Source: Alcaligenaceae bacterium (GTDB taxonomy: Bacteria > Pseudomonadota > Gammaproteobacteria > Burkholderiales > Burkholderiaceae_B). Taken from it: a stretch of 37,003 bases of DNA. The stretch lies in the NCBI GenBank assembly GCA_012839585.1, contig DUNB01000055.1:1-37003 (forward strand). The letters are read 5' to 3'. Below the pieces are notes generated by a model. The model saw only the letters and a program-made list of their open reading frames with translations, was not told where the DNA came from and did not search any database. This document shows positions 26,938-36,033 of the stretch, one piece after another; within the stretch, counting starts at the first letter, position 1; each line of letters opens with the position of its first letter. The position numbers and the translations under genes are program-made.

Positions 26938-28043
26938 GGCTGCCAGATACATCTGGATTGAATTTGATCCAACCGCGCACAGCCGGCTAAGGCCATCGTA
27001 ATTTCGAATTCTGTACGCAGCATGTGTAACACATGCGCCACTCCTGACGCACCGGCGGCAGCCAAGCCATACACATAGGGACGCCCGATTAACACCGCCG
27101 AGGCCCCTAGCGCCAAAGCCACAAACACATCACTGCCTCGCCGTATGCCGCCATCGAGCAAAATAGGGATGCGTCCAGCTACCACCTGAGCAATCGCAGG
27201 CAGCATCTGAAAGCTAGTCGGCACCGCATCCAAAGCTCGTCCTCCATGATTAGAGACCACAATGCCTGCTGCCCCGCTCGCAACCGCCTGCTTAGCGTCC
27301 TCGGGATGCAAAATGCCTTTGAGCAGGACCGGTAGTGGGCTCTGCGCAATAAACTCCGTTATCTGTGTCCAGGTCGGCGCTTCTTGTAAAAAACCGGTGC
27401 CAAACAATGGGCTTTGTCCGGCTTGAGCCATGGGGAGCGGCTTTTGCTTAAAGCCTCGCAGGTTCACCGCATCTATCCCTGTGGGCAGCTGAAACTGAGC
27501 GCGCTGCTCTTGGTATCGAATCCCCTGCACGGGCGCATCAACCGTGAGCACAATGGCCTCTATGCCCAGTTGCACGGCCTGCCTCAATAGCCGCTGACTG
27601 GCCTGCTGATCGGACTGCCAATACCACTGCAACCACTGAGGTCCTGGCGCCTGCGTTGCTAAGATCTCTAGCCCCACCGAAGACTGCATACTAATAACAA
27701 AAGGCGCTTGCATCGCTGCCGCTGCTAAAGCGGAGGCCAGCTCGCCATCGGGATGAGCTAAGCGTTGATACGCCACCGGCGCTAAAAAAATAGGAAAGGC
27801 ATACGACTTACCCAAAAGAGAAAAATGCGTACTGGCCTGCTGCATCTCGGTTAAGACCCGCGGCAAAATGCGATATGCCTCTGTGGCTTTTTCGTTTTGT
27901 GCTAGCACGCGCTCCTCGCCAGCGCCACCAGAAAAATAAGCCCACGCCATTTCCGTCATCCGCGCCTGCGCGTAGGGGAGGTAATCACTAGGTGCCACAA
28001 TATCTGGTGGAATGATCGCCAAAGGAGGTAGTGGTGCTGTCAT
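26934..28043 (-). CDS. FMN-dependent alpha-hydroxy-acid oxidase (lactate oxidase-like)
   Basis: A TIM-barrel flavoenzyme of the glycolate oxidase/lactate dehydrogenase family that oxidises 2-hydroxy acids. From the ATG at 28043 (369 residues) the active-site residues are present: Y141, K242 in LLKG, and H266 and R269 in SNHGGRALD. The FMN phosphate segment is LDGGIRRG. GGAGG stands upstream. The ATG overlaps the stop of the PiuC-like gene (TGATG), so it is the third gene of a Fur-controlled operon, an unusual place for this family. An in-frame ATG five codons upstream is less likely. Substrate unknown. Confidence 0.88.
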   Translation of the reverse strand: MTAPLPPLAIIPPDIVAPSDYLPYAQARMTEMAWAYFSGGAGEERVLAQNEKATEAYRILPRVLTEMQQASTHFSLLGKSYAFPIFLAPVAYQRLAHPDGELASALAAAAMQAPFVISMQSSVGLEILATQAPGPQWLQWYWQSDQQASQRLLRQAVQLGIEAIVLTVDAPVQGIRYQEQRAQFQLPTGIDAVNLRGFKQKPLPMAQAGQSPLFGTGFLQEAPTWTQITEFIAQSPLPVLLKGILHPEDAKQAVASGAAGIVVSNHGGRALDAVPTSFQMLPAIAQVVAGRIPILLDGGIRRGSDVFVALALGASAVLIGRPYVYGLAAAGASGVAHVLHMLRTEFEITMALAGCARLDQIQSRCIWQP

Positions 28044-28723
28044 CAAACCTCCGCCCATTCACGCAATAAATTATGATAGACACCGCTCAAGCGAATCACC
28101 TGCGGGTCAGTGGCATCTTTAGCCGCTAGGGCCTGGATGCTCTGATCTAAATCCCAAAGTAATCGTCGCTGATGCGCATGGCGCACCATGCTTTGCGACC
28201 AAAAAAATGAAGCCAGACGCATTCCTTTGGTCACAGGATTCACGCGGTGTAGACTGGTCCCGGGGTACACCACCAAATCCCCAGCATTTAGCTTAATGCT
28301 TTGTGATCCGTAGGTGTCCTCGATGATAAGCTCACCGCCCTCGTAGTCCTGTGCATCACTCAAAAACAAAGTAGATGACACGTCTGAACGTAGACGAGCA
28401 TCGCGTTGAGGCAAAGAGAAAATGGCATTATCAATGTGATTGCCATAGGTGCCACCCCCTTGGTAGCAATTAAAGCGCGGCGACAAAATCTTAGCGGGTA
28501 ACGCCGCGGCCACAAAGGTTGGATTGTTATGCAGTATATGCAATAAAAAATCGCCCACTTGCTGTGCTAAGGCACTGTCTATAGGTAGCTGCAAATTGCT
28601 CTTCGTGTGCTGGGCTAAATACCCGGCCGTTTTTTGACCGCTTTCCCATTGGGCACGCAACAGCGCCTCTCTACAGTCTTGCACCTGAGCTGCGGTGAGC
28701 ACCTGGGGAATGGTAATCAACAT
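28043..28723 (-). CDS. piuC: Fe(II)/2-oxoglutarate-dependent dioxygenase, PiuC/YbiX (PKHD) type
   Basis: PKHD-type hydroxylases of this group accompany catecholate siderophore receptors in E. coli (fiu-ybiX) and Pseudomonas (piuA-piuC); their substrate is unproven. The 226 residues show the iron triad H96, D98 (NHID) and H159 (SLHR) and the 2-oxoglutarate arginine R169. It lies about 80 bp after the receptor gene and overlaps the oxidase gene downstream. Confidence 0.93.
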   Translation of the reverse strand: MLITIPQVLTAAQVQDCREALLRAQWESGQKTAGYLAQHTKSNLQLPIDSALAQQVGDFLLHILHNNPTFVAAALPAKILSPRFNCYQGGGTYGNHIDNAIFSLPQRDARLRSDVSSTLFLSDAQDYEGGELIIEDTYGSQSIKLNAGDLVVYPGTSLHRVNPVTKGMRLASFFWSQSMVRHAHQRRLLWDLDQSIQALAAKDATDPQVIRLSGVYHNLLREWAEV

Positions 28724-28806
28724 GCTATGTCCTCTTGTTTAACTGGCTTATCAACGATGAAAGAGGCCGCCTCCTCAGGGCGACCTCAGACTACGCCTTA
28801 GCGGTC

Positions 28807-30993
28807 TTATTCAAAACGATACGTCGCATTCAACATATACGAACGACCTGGACCGACGTTGGCAAAAACACCTACATGTGACGCATCATAAACGCGAGTA
28901 TTTGTCAGGTTATTTACGTTCAACTGCAAAGCTAACTGATCGTTAACGTCAAAGCGCGCCATGGCGTCATACACGGTATGAGACGGCAGTTGGTAGATGT
29001 TGGCATCATCTACAAAACGTTTGCCCACATAGGTCACGCCCCCACCCACGGTCCATTGCGGGTGCAACTTATAAGTGGTCCATAAAGAGGCACTGTTTTT
29101 AGCAATGAATTTGATCTGATTCCCATCATACACATTAGCCCCATTGCGGTATTTTTTTACCTTAGGATCCAAATAGGTGTAACCCGCCCACACATCCCAT
29201 TGAGGCGTGATCGCACCCGATAGGCTTAGCTCTAGGCCTCGCACGCGGTTGTTACCGGCCAGGGATACATCACCAGTAAAAGGATCGGTAGAACGGGCAG
29301 CGGTTTTGTCGGTTTGGAATAACGCCGCAGTCAAGGATAATTTATCTTCCATCAAGTCCCATTTGGTGCCCAATTCCCACGAGCGACTTTTTTCTGGTTT
29401 CAACTCATAAAGTTTTGCACCACCGGCAGGACCATCTGCGCCCCCAGCCTGTCCAAAGTTTTCTCCGGCAGGATTAGAAGAGGTGCCATAAGACAAATAG
29501 ACCGAACCATTCGGTGCTGGTTTAAACACGACTCCAGCTTGATAGTTCCACAAGCCATCGCTGCGTGATACACCTGTTTTGGCATCCGTTACTTTGAATT
29601 TATCGTAACGCAGCCCCCCATTGACCGACCACTGCTCATTAATCTCCATGGTGTCAAAGAAATAAGCCGACTGGGTACTAATATCCCCGTCCTTGAGCTT
29701 GGGGCCATAAGCTAAGCGGCTTTGATAGGTGCGATTGGGGTTGGGGTTCCAAAACGAATCCGTATCGGGACCGGGTCCGCCACTCATCGCTCTCGAGGAG
29801 ATTTCCTCTTTGCTAAACTCTAACCCCGCTGCGAATTGGTGCATAAACGCACCCGTCTCAAAGTGACCGAATAAATCCGTTTGATTGATCAGGGATTCAC
29901 TTTTACGCCAACGCATACGATCAGCTCGCGTAAATAATAGATCGGCGTCCTCATTCAGGCATGAGGCCGCTGTGCTGTCCGCACAATTATCAAAAGATGG
30001 TCGTGTTAGTAAGTAGTGATTTAAGCTAGTTCCGTAGCGGGTGGTGTTACGTACTGTTAACTGATCATTCAGATCATGCTCTAGCTGGGCCGTCGCCGTA
30101 TCAAAGGTATTTTCCCTAAAATCCACACCAGCACGACCATAATACAAATCACGATCCACCTTAATCGGTGTGACTCGATTGGGATTCGCTTCATTTTTAA
30201 ACGGAATGCCTAAGTCCGGGGTATCGTTGTTTTCTATGTGCGAATAACTCAATATCACCCGGGTAGGAGTTCCCAAACCAAAGGCCACAGAAGGGGCCAC
30301 CCCCCAACGGTCCATTTTCACCTGATCTCTACCGGGCACATCGCCCCCTGTGCGCATCACATTCAAACGCAGCGCTCCCGTATCCGAAAATGCATAATTA
30401 CCATCAACTGTTAATCGGTGCTGTCCTCCATTTCCTATACCTGCACTGCCCTCGGCAAAGTTTTCCAAGCGTGGAGTTTTGGTTGTTAAGTTCACACTGC
30501 CACCCGTACCACCACGACCGGTGTACGCTGAACTAGGACCTTTGATGACCTCTACCGACTCCAGATTAAAGGTCTCATGTGAACCTCGGGCATAATCACG
30601 CAGCCCATCGATAAAAATATCGGTACTGGCCTCATAACCACGAATAAATGGTCGGTCCCCTGCAGGCGTGCCCCCCTCCCCTGAGCCCAGGGTAATGCCG
30701 GGTGTGGTACGCAATACATCTTGCAATGAAGCTGCACCACGATCTTTGATCACCGCCTCAGAGATCACATTAATGGTGCGAGGGGTGTCCAGTAAAGGCG
30801 CTGTCATTTTGGGCGAGCTGATTTCATGAACCTGATAGCCCTCTATAGCAGCTCCTTCTACAGAAATGGTCTGCAACTGCTGCACCTTCACTTCTTCCTC
30901 TTGTGCCCAGACTGGAGCAGAAAGTGCGCTGCAAATAGCTGAATACAACAACGTTTGACTAAATGACCTCACCGACAACCGAGGGCTATGCAT
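28807..30993 (-). CDS. fiu: TonB-dependent catecholate siderophore receptor, Fiu-like
   Basis: An outer-membrane gated channel for ferric catecholate (monomeric dihydroxybenzoate-type) siderophores. The 728 residues begin with a signal peptide ending around PVWAQ. Then come a TonB-box-like segment (LQTISVEG), a plug domain with PFIRGYEASTDIFIDGLRD and VEVIKGPSS (to about residue 180), and a 22-stranded barrel ending in LNATYRFE. One residue follows the usual terminal aromatic. GGAG precedes the ATG. A promoter overlapped by a Fur box lies 50-80 bp upstream. The following PiuC-type gene strongly supports the Fiu assignment. Confidence 0.9.
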   Translation of the reverse strand: MHSPRLSVRSFSQTLLYSAICSALSAPVWAQEEEVKVQQLQTISVEGAAIEGYQVHEISSPKMTAPLLDTPRTINVISEAVIKDRGAASLQDVLRTTPGITLGSGEGGTPAGDRPFIRGYEASTDIFIDGLRDYARGSHETFNLESVEVIKGPSSAYTGRGGTGGSVNLTTKTPRLENFAEGSAGIGNGGQHRLTVDGNYAFSDTGALRLNVMRTGGDVPGRDQVKMDRWGVAPSVAFGLGTPTRVILSYSHIENNDTPDLGIPFKNEANPNRVTPIKVDRDLYYGRAGVDFRENTFDTATAQLEHDLNDQLTVRNTTRYGTSLNHYLLTRPSFDNCADSTAASCLNEDADLLFTRADRMRWRKSESLINQTDLFGHFETGAFMHQFAAGLEFSKEEISSRAMSGGPGPDTDSFWNPNPNRTYQSRLAYGPKLKDGDISTQSAYFFDTMEINEQWSVNGGLRYDKFKVTDAKTGVSRSDGLWNYQAGVVFKPAPNGSVYLSYGTSSNPAGENFGQAGGADGPAGGAKLYELKPEKSRSWELGTKWDLMEDKLSLTAALFQTDKTAARSTDPFTGDVSLAGNNRVRGLELSLSGAITPQWDVWAGYTYLDPKVKKYRNGANVYDGNQIKFIAKNSASLWTTYKLHPQWTVGGGVTYVGKRFVDDANIYQLPSHTVYDAMARFDVNDQLALQLNVNNLTNTRVYDASHVGVFANVGPGRSYMLNATYRFE

Positions 30994-31045
30994 CGGACTT
31001 CTCCTAAAAATACGTAGCGCGAACTACCAAATTAAACAAGATCTA

Positions 31046-31075
31046 AATGATAATGATTATCATTTGCATAAGCAA
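31046..31075 (-). promoter_or_regulatory. Fur-controlled promoter of the fiu-piuC-oxidase operon
   Basis: On the minus strand TTGCTT (31075-31070) and TATCAT (31052-31047) are separated by 17 bp. A near-consensus Fur box, AATGATAATGATTATCATT (31046-31064 as read on the plus strand), covers the -10 box and part of the spacer, so iron-loaded Fur should block RNA polymerase. Confidence 0.88.
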
Positions 31076-31117
31076 CTACATATTTATGATTTAGGCTCGG
31101 TGTTCTGATCAGACAAC

Positions 31118-31149
31118 AAAAAAGGGCGATGCATTAACGCATCGCCCTT
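31118..31149 (-). terminator. htpG terminator
   Basis: A GGGCGATGC/GCATCGCCC stem (31124-31132 with 31139-31147) with a 6-nt loop is followed by a T-run on the minus strand. Confidence 0.88.
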
Positions 31150-31170
31150 CGGCTGGTTATTTAACTGCGA

Positions 31171-33075
31171 TTATTTTTGCAGCAACAAGCGGTTCATACG
31201 TTGTACAAAAGCGGCTGGCTCTTCTAGCGCAGCGCCCTCGGCCAACATGGCTTGATCCAATAGTAGCGCAGCCCAATCAGCAAAGTCTGCCTCTGCGGCT
31301 TCACTGATACGAGTGATGAGGCTGTGCTCTGGATTAATTTCCAAAATAGGTTTCACCTCTGGGGTGGGTTGGCCTGCCGCTTGAAGCATACGCAACAAGT
31401 GTGGGCTCATTTCGTTCTCATCCACCACTACACACGCGGGGGAATCCACTAAACGACCCGTTACACGCACCTCTTTGACTTTTTCACCCAAGGTGCTTTG
31501 CAGTCTTTCAACCAAAGGTTTGAATTCTTCGGCGACTTTTTCCTGCTTTTGCTTGTCCTCTTCGTTTTCTAGTTCGGCCAAGTCCAAACCACCTTTGGCG
31601 ACAGAAACCAAGGTTTTGCCATCAAATTCAGTGAGGAAAGACAGCATCCACTCATCCACACGTTCGCTGAGCAACAAGACTTCGATGCCTTTTTTAGCAA
31701 ACACCTCTAGGTGCGGACTGTGCTTAGCGGCTGAGTACGAATCGGCGGTCACGTAATAGATTTTGTCCTGACCTTCTTTCATGCGACCGATGTAGTCGGC
31801 AAAAGACACGTCTTGAACGGAGCTATCATTGTGTGTAGACGCAAAGCGCAGCAAGCCCGCGATACGTTCTTTGTTTGTAGAGTCCTCGCCCACGCCCTCT
31901 TTAAGCACCTGACCAAAGACCTGCCAGAACTCGGCGTATTTTTCAGCTTGGTTTTCAGCTAGATCTTCTAGTAAAGACAGAATGCGTCGAGCAGAACCAT
32001 CACGGATAGCACGCACATCACGGCTTTCTTGGAGAATTTCACGGGATACGTTCAAAGGCAGATCTGCCGAGTCAATCACACCACGTACAAAGCGTAGGTA
32101 GTTTGGCAGCAGCTGTTCCGCATCGTCCATGATAAATACGCGTTTGACGTACAGTTGCACACCACGTTTAGCATCGCGATCCCACATATCAAAGGGAGCA
32201 CGTTTAGGAATGTACAACAGCTGGGTGTATTCAGTACGACCCTCTACGCGGTTATGAGACCAGGCCAATGGGTCCTCAAAGTCATGCGCGATGTGTTTGT
32301 AAAATTCGATGTATTGTTCGTCTTCGATTTCACTGCGAGAGCGGGTCCAAAGCGCGCTGGCTTGGTTAACAGTTTCCCACTCGTTAGAGATGACTTGTTC
32401 TTGTTTTTCCTCGTCCCAGTCCTCTTTGCGCATTTGTACAGGCAAAGAAATATGGTCGGAGTAACGACGCAATACAGAGCGCAAACGCCAACCGTCAGCA
32501 AACTCGGCCTCGTCTTCGCGCAAATACAAGGTGATAGAGGTGCCTCGCTCTGCTTTTTCAGCAGGTGCAACGCTAAATTCGCCCTGCCCTTCGGATTCCC
32601 ACAGTACGCCTTCGGTTTCGGGTGTGCCCGCACGACGGCTTAGTACAGACACTTTTTCAGCCACAATGAAGGAAGAGTAGAACCCAACCCCAAACTGGCC
32701 AATAAGCTGCGCATCTTTTTGTTTGTCGCCCGTCAATTGCCCAAAGAACTCTTTAGTGCCCGAGCGCGCAATCGTCCCCAGATTTTGTACCGCTTCGTCA
32801 CGTGTCATCCCAATCCCATTATCAGAAATGGTGACGGTGCGTTTTTCCTTATCAAACTCGACGCGAATGCGCATATCGGCTTCACCTTCGAGTAGGTCTG
32901 GATTATCTATGGACTCAAAACGTAATTTGTCACAAGCGTCAGATGCATTAGAGATCAATTCACGTAAAAAAATTTCTTTGTTGGAATACAAAGAGTGAAT
33001 CATCAAGTGCAGCAGCTGTTTGACTTCGGTTTGAAAACCTAGGGTTTCCGCATTCTGTTGTTCAACTTGGCTCAT
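31171..33075 (-). CDS. htpG: Chaperone HtpG (bacterial Hsp90)
   Basis: A dimeric ATP-dependent cytosolic chaperone. The 634 residues contain the GHKL ATP-binding motifs [20 protein letters not shown] and [13 protein letters not shown] in the N-terminal domain. The middle domain has the conserved NVSREILQ, and the C-terminal dimerisation domain follows. Length matches E. coli HtpG (624). A sigma-32-type heat-shock promoter lies about 40-70 bp upstream, and an intrinsic terminator follows. Confidence 0.98.
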   Translation of the reverse strand: MSQVEQQNAETLGFQTEVKQLLHLMIHSLYSNKEIFLRELISNASDACDKLRFESIDNPDLLEGEADMRIRVEFDKEKRTVTISDNGIGMTRDEAVQNLGTIARSGTKEFFGQLTGDKQKDAQLIGQFGVGFYSSFIVAEKVSVLSRRAGTPETEGVLWESEGQGEFSVAPAEKAERGTSITLYLREDEAEFADGWRLRSVLRRYSDHISLPVQMRKEDWDEEKQEQVISNEWETVNQASALWTRSRSEIEDEQYIEFYKHIAHDFEDPLAWSHNRVEGRTEYTQLLYIPKRAPFDMWDRDAKRGVQLYVKRVFIMDDAEQLLPNYLRFVRGVIDSADLPLNVSREILQESRDVRAIRDGSARRILSLLEDLAENQAEKYAEFWQVFGQVLKEGVGEDSTNKERIAGLLRFASTHNDSSVQDVSFADYIGRMKEGQDKIYYVTADSYSAAKHSPHLEVFAKKGIEVLLLSERVDEWMLSFLTEFDGKTLVSVAKGGLDLAELENEEDKQKQEKVAEEFKPLVERLQSTLGEKVKEVRVTGRLVDSPACVVVDENEMSPHLLRMLQAAGQPTPEVKPILEINPEHSLITRISEAAEADFADWAALLLDQAMLAEGAALEEPAAFVQRMNRLLLQK

Positions 33076-33120
33076 GATTTTTACACACCAAAAGAGTTAA
33101 TCGTTAATCAATGTAATCAT

Positions 33121-33148
33121 AGATGGGGCTAGGCACGCTCATTTCAAG
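33121..33148 (-). promoter_or_regulatory. Sigma-32 heat-shock promoter of htpG
   Basis: On the minus strand CTTGAAA (33148-33142) and CCCCATCT (33128-33121) are separated by 13 bp, an essentially perfect match to the RpoH consensus. Transcription would start near 33114, with a leader of about 40 nt. Confidence 0.88.
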
Positions 33149-33229
33149 TACGAACACGTTTTCTTCTGACCAAATCCTCATAAGCTATACTCAATAGACG
33201 CCTTCAACGTAAACGTTTGGTGACATTTA

Positions 33230-34420
33230 ATGAAACAACTCATTCAAGAACCTGATGCTCGCCCAGTCAAAATCTGGACCGATGACATCGACCCTGCCGC
33301 CTTAGAGCAACTAAAGAATGTATCTAGGCTCCCCTTTGTGCACTCTCATGGTGTGGTCGCCATGCCAGATGTGCATGTGGGGATTGGAGCTACCGTCGGC
33401 AGCGTGATTGCTACAGACCATGCTGTCATTCCTGCTGCCGTGGGCGTCGATATTGGCTGCGGTATTAATGCCGTTCGTCTATCGCTTAAAGCCAATGATC
33501 TACCTGAAAACCTAGCTCTCATACGCCATCAAATTGAACGTGATGTTCCCTTGGGCATGGGACCTGCTGGATCCCATAAACATAAAAACATGCCTAAGTT
33601 TGATCCAGAGCTAGCCAATCGTCTTAAGCAAATCACCGCCAAACACCCAGGCTTAGAAAAAAACAACGCACAACGACAAATTGGCACCCTGGGCTCAGGC
33701 AACCACTTTATTGAAATCTGCTTGGATCAAAATGACGATGTCTGGGTGATGCTGCATTCCGGATCACGCGGCATAGGCAATTTAATTGGACGTTACTTTA
33801 TCGAAAAAGCCAAAAAACGTATGGAAGCCTTTGGCATCCAGCTGCCCGATAATGATCTGGCGTACCTGCCCGATGACAGTGATGACTTCAAAGACTATGT
33901 AGAAGCGGTGCAATGGGCTCAAGATTATGCCTTTGAGAACCGTCGCGTCATGATGGATAAAACCATCGCCGCTCTGCGTCGTCACATCAAAAAACCTTTT
34001 CAGATCACCCAAGAAGCCATTAATTGCCATCACAATTACGTGGAGCAAGAAGAGCATTTTGGTAAACAGTTATGGGTGACACGCAAGGGAGCCATTCGCG
34101 CCCGCGACGGCGACCTGGGAGTGATTCCAGGCAGCATGGGCCAACGCAGCTACATTGTGCGGGGCAAAGGCAATCTGGATTCCTACTGCTCTTGCTCACA
34201 CGGCGCGGGCCGTAAATTTAGCCGCACCGCCGCACGCAAACATTTCACCGTAGACGACCTACGCGCGCAAACCGAAGGGGTGGAATGTCGTAAAGACGCC
34301 GCGGTGCTCGATGAGCTACCGGCGGCCTACAAAGACATTGACGAAGTCATGGAAAACCAAAAAGATCTGGTAGAGGTGTTGCACACGCTCAAGCAGATTG
34401 TTTGCGTCAAAGGAACTTAA
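33230..34420 (+). CDS. rtcB: RNA ligase RtcB
   Basis: RtcB joins RNA 2',3'-cyclic phosphate or 3'-phosphate ends to 5'-hydroxyl ends with GTP and Mn, in RNA repair. The 396 residues contain the metal-binding D75 and C78 (GVDIGCG), H159 (SGNHF), H176 (HSGSRG), H268, and the guanylylated histidine H324 in CSHGAGRKFSR. No RtcA cyclase and no sigma-54 regulator RtcR are adjacent. A possible -10 box, TATACT, is at 33186-33191. It is divergent from htpG. Confidence 0.95.
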   Translation: MKQLIQEPDARPVKIWTDDIDPAALEQLKNVSRLPFVHSHGVVAMPDVHVGIGATVGSVIATDHAVIPAAVGVDIGCGINAVRLSLKANDLPENLALIRHQIERDVPLGMGPAGSHKHKNMPKFDPELANRLKQITAKHPGLEKNNAQRQIGTLGSGNHFIEICLDQNDDVWVMLHSGSRGIGNLIGRYFIEKAKKRMEAFGIQLPDNDLAYLPDDSDDFKDYVEAVQWAQDYAFENRRVMMDKTIAALRRHIKKPFQITQEAINCHHNYVEQEEHFGKQLWVTRKGAIRARDGDLGVIPGSMGQRSYIVRGKGNLDSYCSCSHGAGRKFSRTAARKHFTVDDLRAQTEGVECRKDAAVLDELPAAYKDIDEVMENQKDLVEVLHTLKQIVCVKGT

Positions 34421-34550
34421 GTCACATTAAGGCTAAGAAATACGCACTTCGTATCTGAAGTGCTGGCAGGCCCTAGATGCTCTGTTAGCTCTAGTCGCAG
34501 AACAGCCTCAACAGCCACCTACGTGTAGTGTGTTTACCAGCTAAAAACCT

Positions 34551-34578
34551 TTGCCTTTTTTCGTTTTTTATGTATAAT
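34551..34578 (+). promoter_or_regulatory. Promoter of tRNA-Leu
   Basis: TTGCCT (34551-34556) and a consensus TATAAT (34573-34578) are separated by 16 bp. The mature tRNA starts 37 nt after the -10 box. Confidence 0.78.
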
Positions 34579-34614
34579 TCAATTCTTCACCGCTACTAAA
34601 AACACGTAGCACGT

Positions 34615-34699
34615 GCCCGAGTGGTGGAATTGGTAGACGCGTCGGACTCAAAATCCGATCCCGCGAGGGGTGCCGGTTCGATTCCGGCCTCGGGCACCA
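34615..34699 (+). tRNA. tRNA-Leu(CAA)
   Basis: An 85-nt class II tRNA with a long variable arm and encoded CCA. The acceptor is GCCCGAG/CTCGGGC, the anticodon arm TCGGA-CTCAAAA-TCCGA with anticodon CAA, and the T-loop GTTCGATTC. Confidence 0.97.
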
Positions 34700-34706
34700 T
34701 AATTAA

Positions 34707-34737
34707 GCTCTAAGTTATTGAAACTTAGGGCTTTTTT
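34707..34737 (+). terminator. Terminator after tRNA-Leu
   Basis: GCTCTAAGTT pairs with AACTTAGGGC (one wobble pair) around a short loop and is followed by six T residues. Confidence 0.85.
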
Positions 34738-34755
34738 ATTTTCTGCTCGCTTTGA

Positions 34756-34775
34756 TACCCCCATATATACCCCCA
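34756..34775. repeat. Direct repeat TACCCCCA x2 downstream of tRNA-Leu
   Basis: TACCCCCA occurs at 34756-34763 and 34768-34775, a 12-bp phase. Short C-rich repeats of this kind are often found beside tyrosine integrase genes of elements inserted at tRNA genes. No integrase gene is present here, so any element would be gone or remote. Confidence 0.4.
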
Positions 34776-34838
34776 ATTTTTGTGCTCCACACCAGCGGAG
34801 ACGGCCTTTTACTTATTAAGAGCCCCTACCTCACTTAC

Positions 34839-34868
34839 TATGATGCCAGACTGTATGATGCCAGACTG
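34839..34868. repeat. Perfect 15-bp tandem repeat
   Basis: TATGATGCCAGACTG occurs twice with no spacer. It lies in the gene-free interval between tRNA-Leu and the methyltransferase gene. Confidence 0.9.
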
Positions 34869-34949
34869 CACTCCTATTTCAGACTGAGCCGCCCCAAATA
34901 AGCGGGATAAATACGCGTCTCTTTGAGGGTGATTCAGACCAATCGGATA

Positions 34950-35777
34950 TTAATTTATGTAGTAAGCCACTACACGCGTGGAGGAGCGTAGAGCGGGAAA
35001 GAAGGTCTGTCCTAGCAACAACGGCCAGCCCAAACGCTGCCAGCCGTCGAAGGCCATCAAGTCAAAGCTCGCCTGATACCTTAATCGAGGATGCCAACGC
35101 TCGAACACACGATCACAGTCGGTGCCAAACTGAAATTTGGCGTGTGTTAGCGAAACAGAGTCATGCAAATAAGTCCGAGAACTGAGCCAGGTGCTCAGCA
35201 CATCAAAATGTATTTCAGCCCCTGAAAACCGCGAGGCTAAGGCGCTGAACAAGCGCTTGTTTTCATCGTAAGACAAATACATGAGCACCCCTTCTATGAT
35301 GAATAGAAAAGTGGCTTCGGGGTGCTTGTTAAGCAGGACATCCATCCACGTTGTGCTCAACATGCATGTAGCTATTAAGTGTTCATTTTCTGCAGGCGGC
35401 AACAGCGCTGCTCTCAGTGTCATCACCTCTGGCATATCGATATGATAGAACTTCGCCTTAGCGGCCTGAGCGCCTAGGCGTTGGCAGCGCGTATCCAAAC
35501 CGTAACCCAAATGAACCACCACTGGCTGACTATGTTGCGCAATAAACTGACGCACAATCGCATCAAAGTACGAGGCTCTTATGACCACTCCGGTCATGCT
35601 GATCGGCGCTCTTTCAAACTTCTCAAAGTCATAATCAATGGTTTTGACTAAGCGCTGTGCATGCAAATCAACTAGTAAAGGTGGGCTTTGCTGCTGCTCA
35701 CGCGCCCGAGCATACAAGGGGATGAATAGGGTTTCGCTCACCCCTTTTGGGAAAAGAAACGTTTTTTTTGATGACAT
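34950..35777 (-). CDS. Class I SAM-dependent methyltransferase, LCMT/TcmP-like
   Basis: A 275-residue protein of the leucine carboxyl methyltransferase (LCMT1/PPM1, TcmP) superfamily. The SAM-binding motif VVHLGYGLDTRCQRL spans about 87-101, the acidic D114 (YHIDMPEV) follows, and FIIEGVLMYLS carries the family EGVLMYL signature. Bacterial members methylate diverse O-targets, often in secondary metabolism; no biosynthetic neighbours are present, so the substrate is unknown. GGAGG stands before the ATG. It follows a possible integration scar at tRNA-Leu and may be acquired cargo, though this is only contextual. Confidence 0.8.
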   Translation of the reverse strand: MSSKKTFLFPKGVSETLFIPLYARAREQQQSPPLLVDLHAQRLVKTIDYDFEKFERAPISMTGVVIRASYFDAIVRQFIAQHSQPVVVHLGYGLDTRCQRLGAQAAKAKFYHIDMPEVMTLRAALLPPAENEHLIATCMLSTTWMDVLLNKHPEATFLFIIEGVLMYLSYDENKRLFSALASRFSGAEIHFDVLSTWLSSRTYLHDSVSLTHAKFQFGTDCDRVFERWHPRLRYQASFDLMAFDGWQRLGWPLLLGQTFFPALRSSTRVVAYYIN

Positions 35778-35942
35778 AGCGGCCTCCTTAGCGTCGCGCC
35801 GAGCAAAGTCTAAATTACAGACACCTCCTTTCTTTGCACCTTTTGAAGCATGTCGTATTTTTCTCAGTATCTCATCAAAAGACTAACACGAGCCAACGAA
35901 ACCAGTGCGACGACACGTTTCCATTTCCTTCATTAGGCATAC

Positions 35943-35987
35943 AAAAAGACCTCGATACGCGGGAAGCTTTCCCAACTTATCGAGGTC
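35943..35987 (-). terminator. Terminator of the acyl-CoA dehydrogenase gene
   Basis: A perfect 10-bp stem GACCTCGATA/TATCGAGGTC (35948-35957 with 35978-35987) encloses a second hairpin GGGAA/TTCCC and is followed by five T residues on the minus strand. Confidence 0.82.
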
Positions 35988-36033
35988 AGCTCGTCGTCTG
36001 CTGTGTTTTTATGCGTGAACGACTCAGCAAGCC

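Noticed and set aside
34444..34463. Hairpin GCACTTC/GAAGTGC after rtcB as terminator
   Set aside because: A 7-bp stem is present but no T-tract follows; left unassigned.
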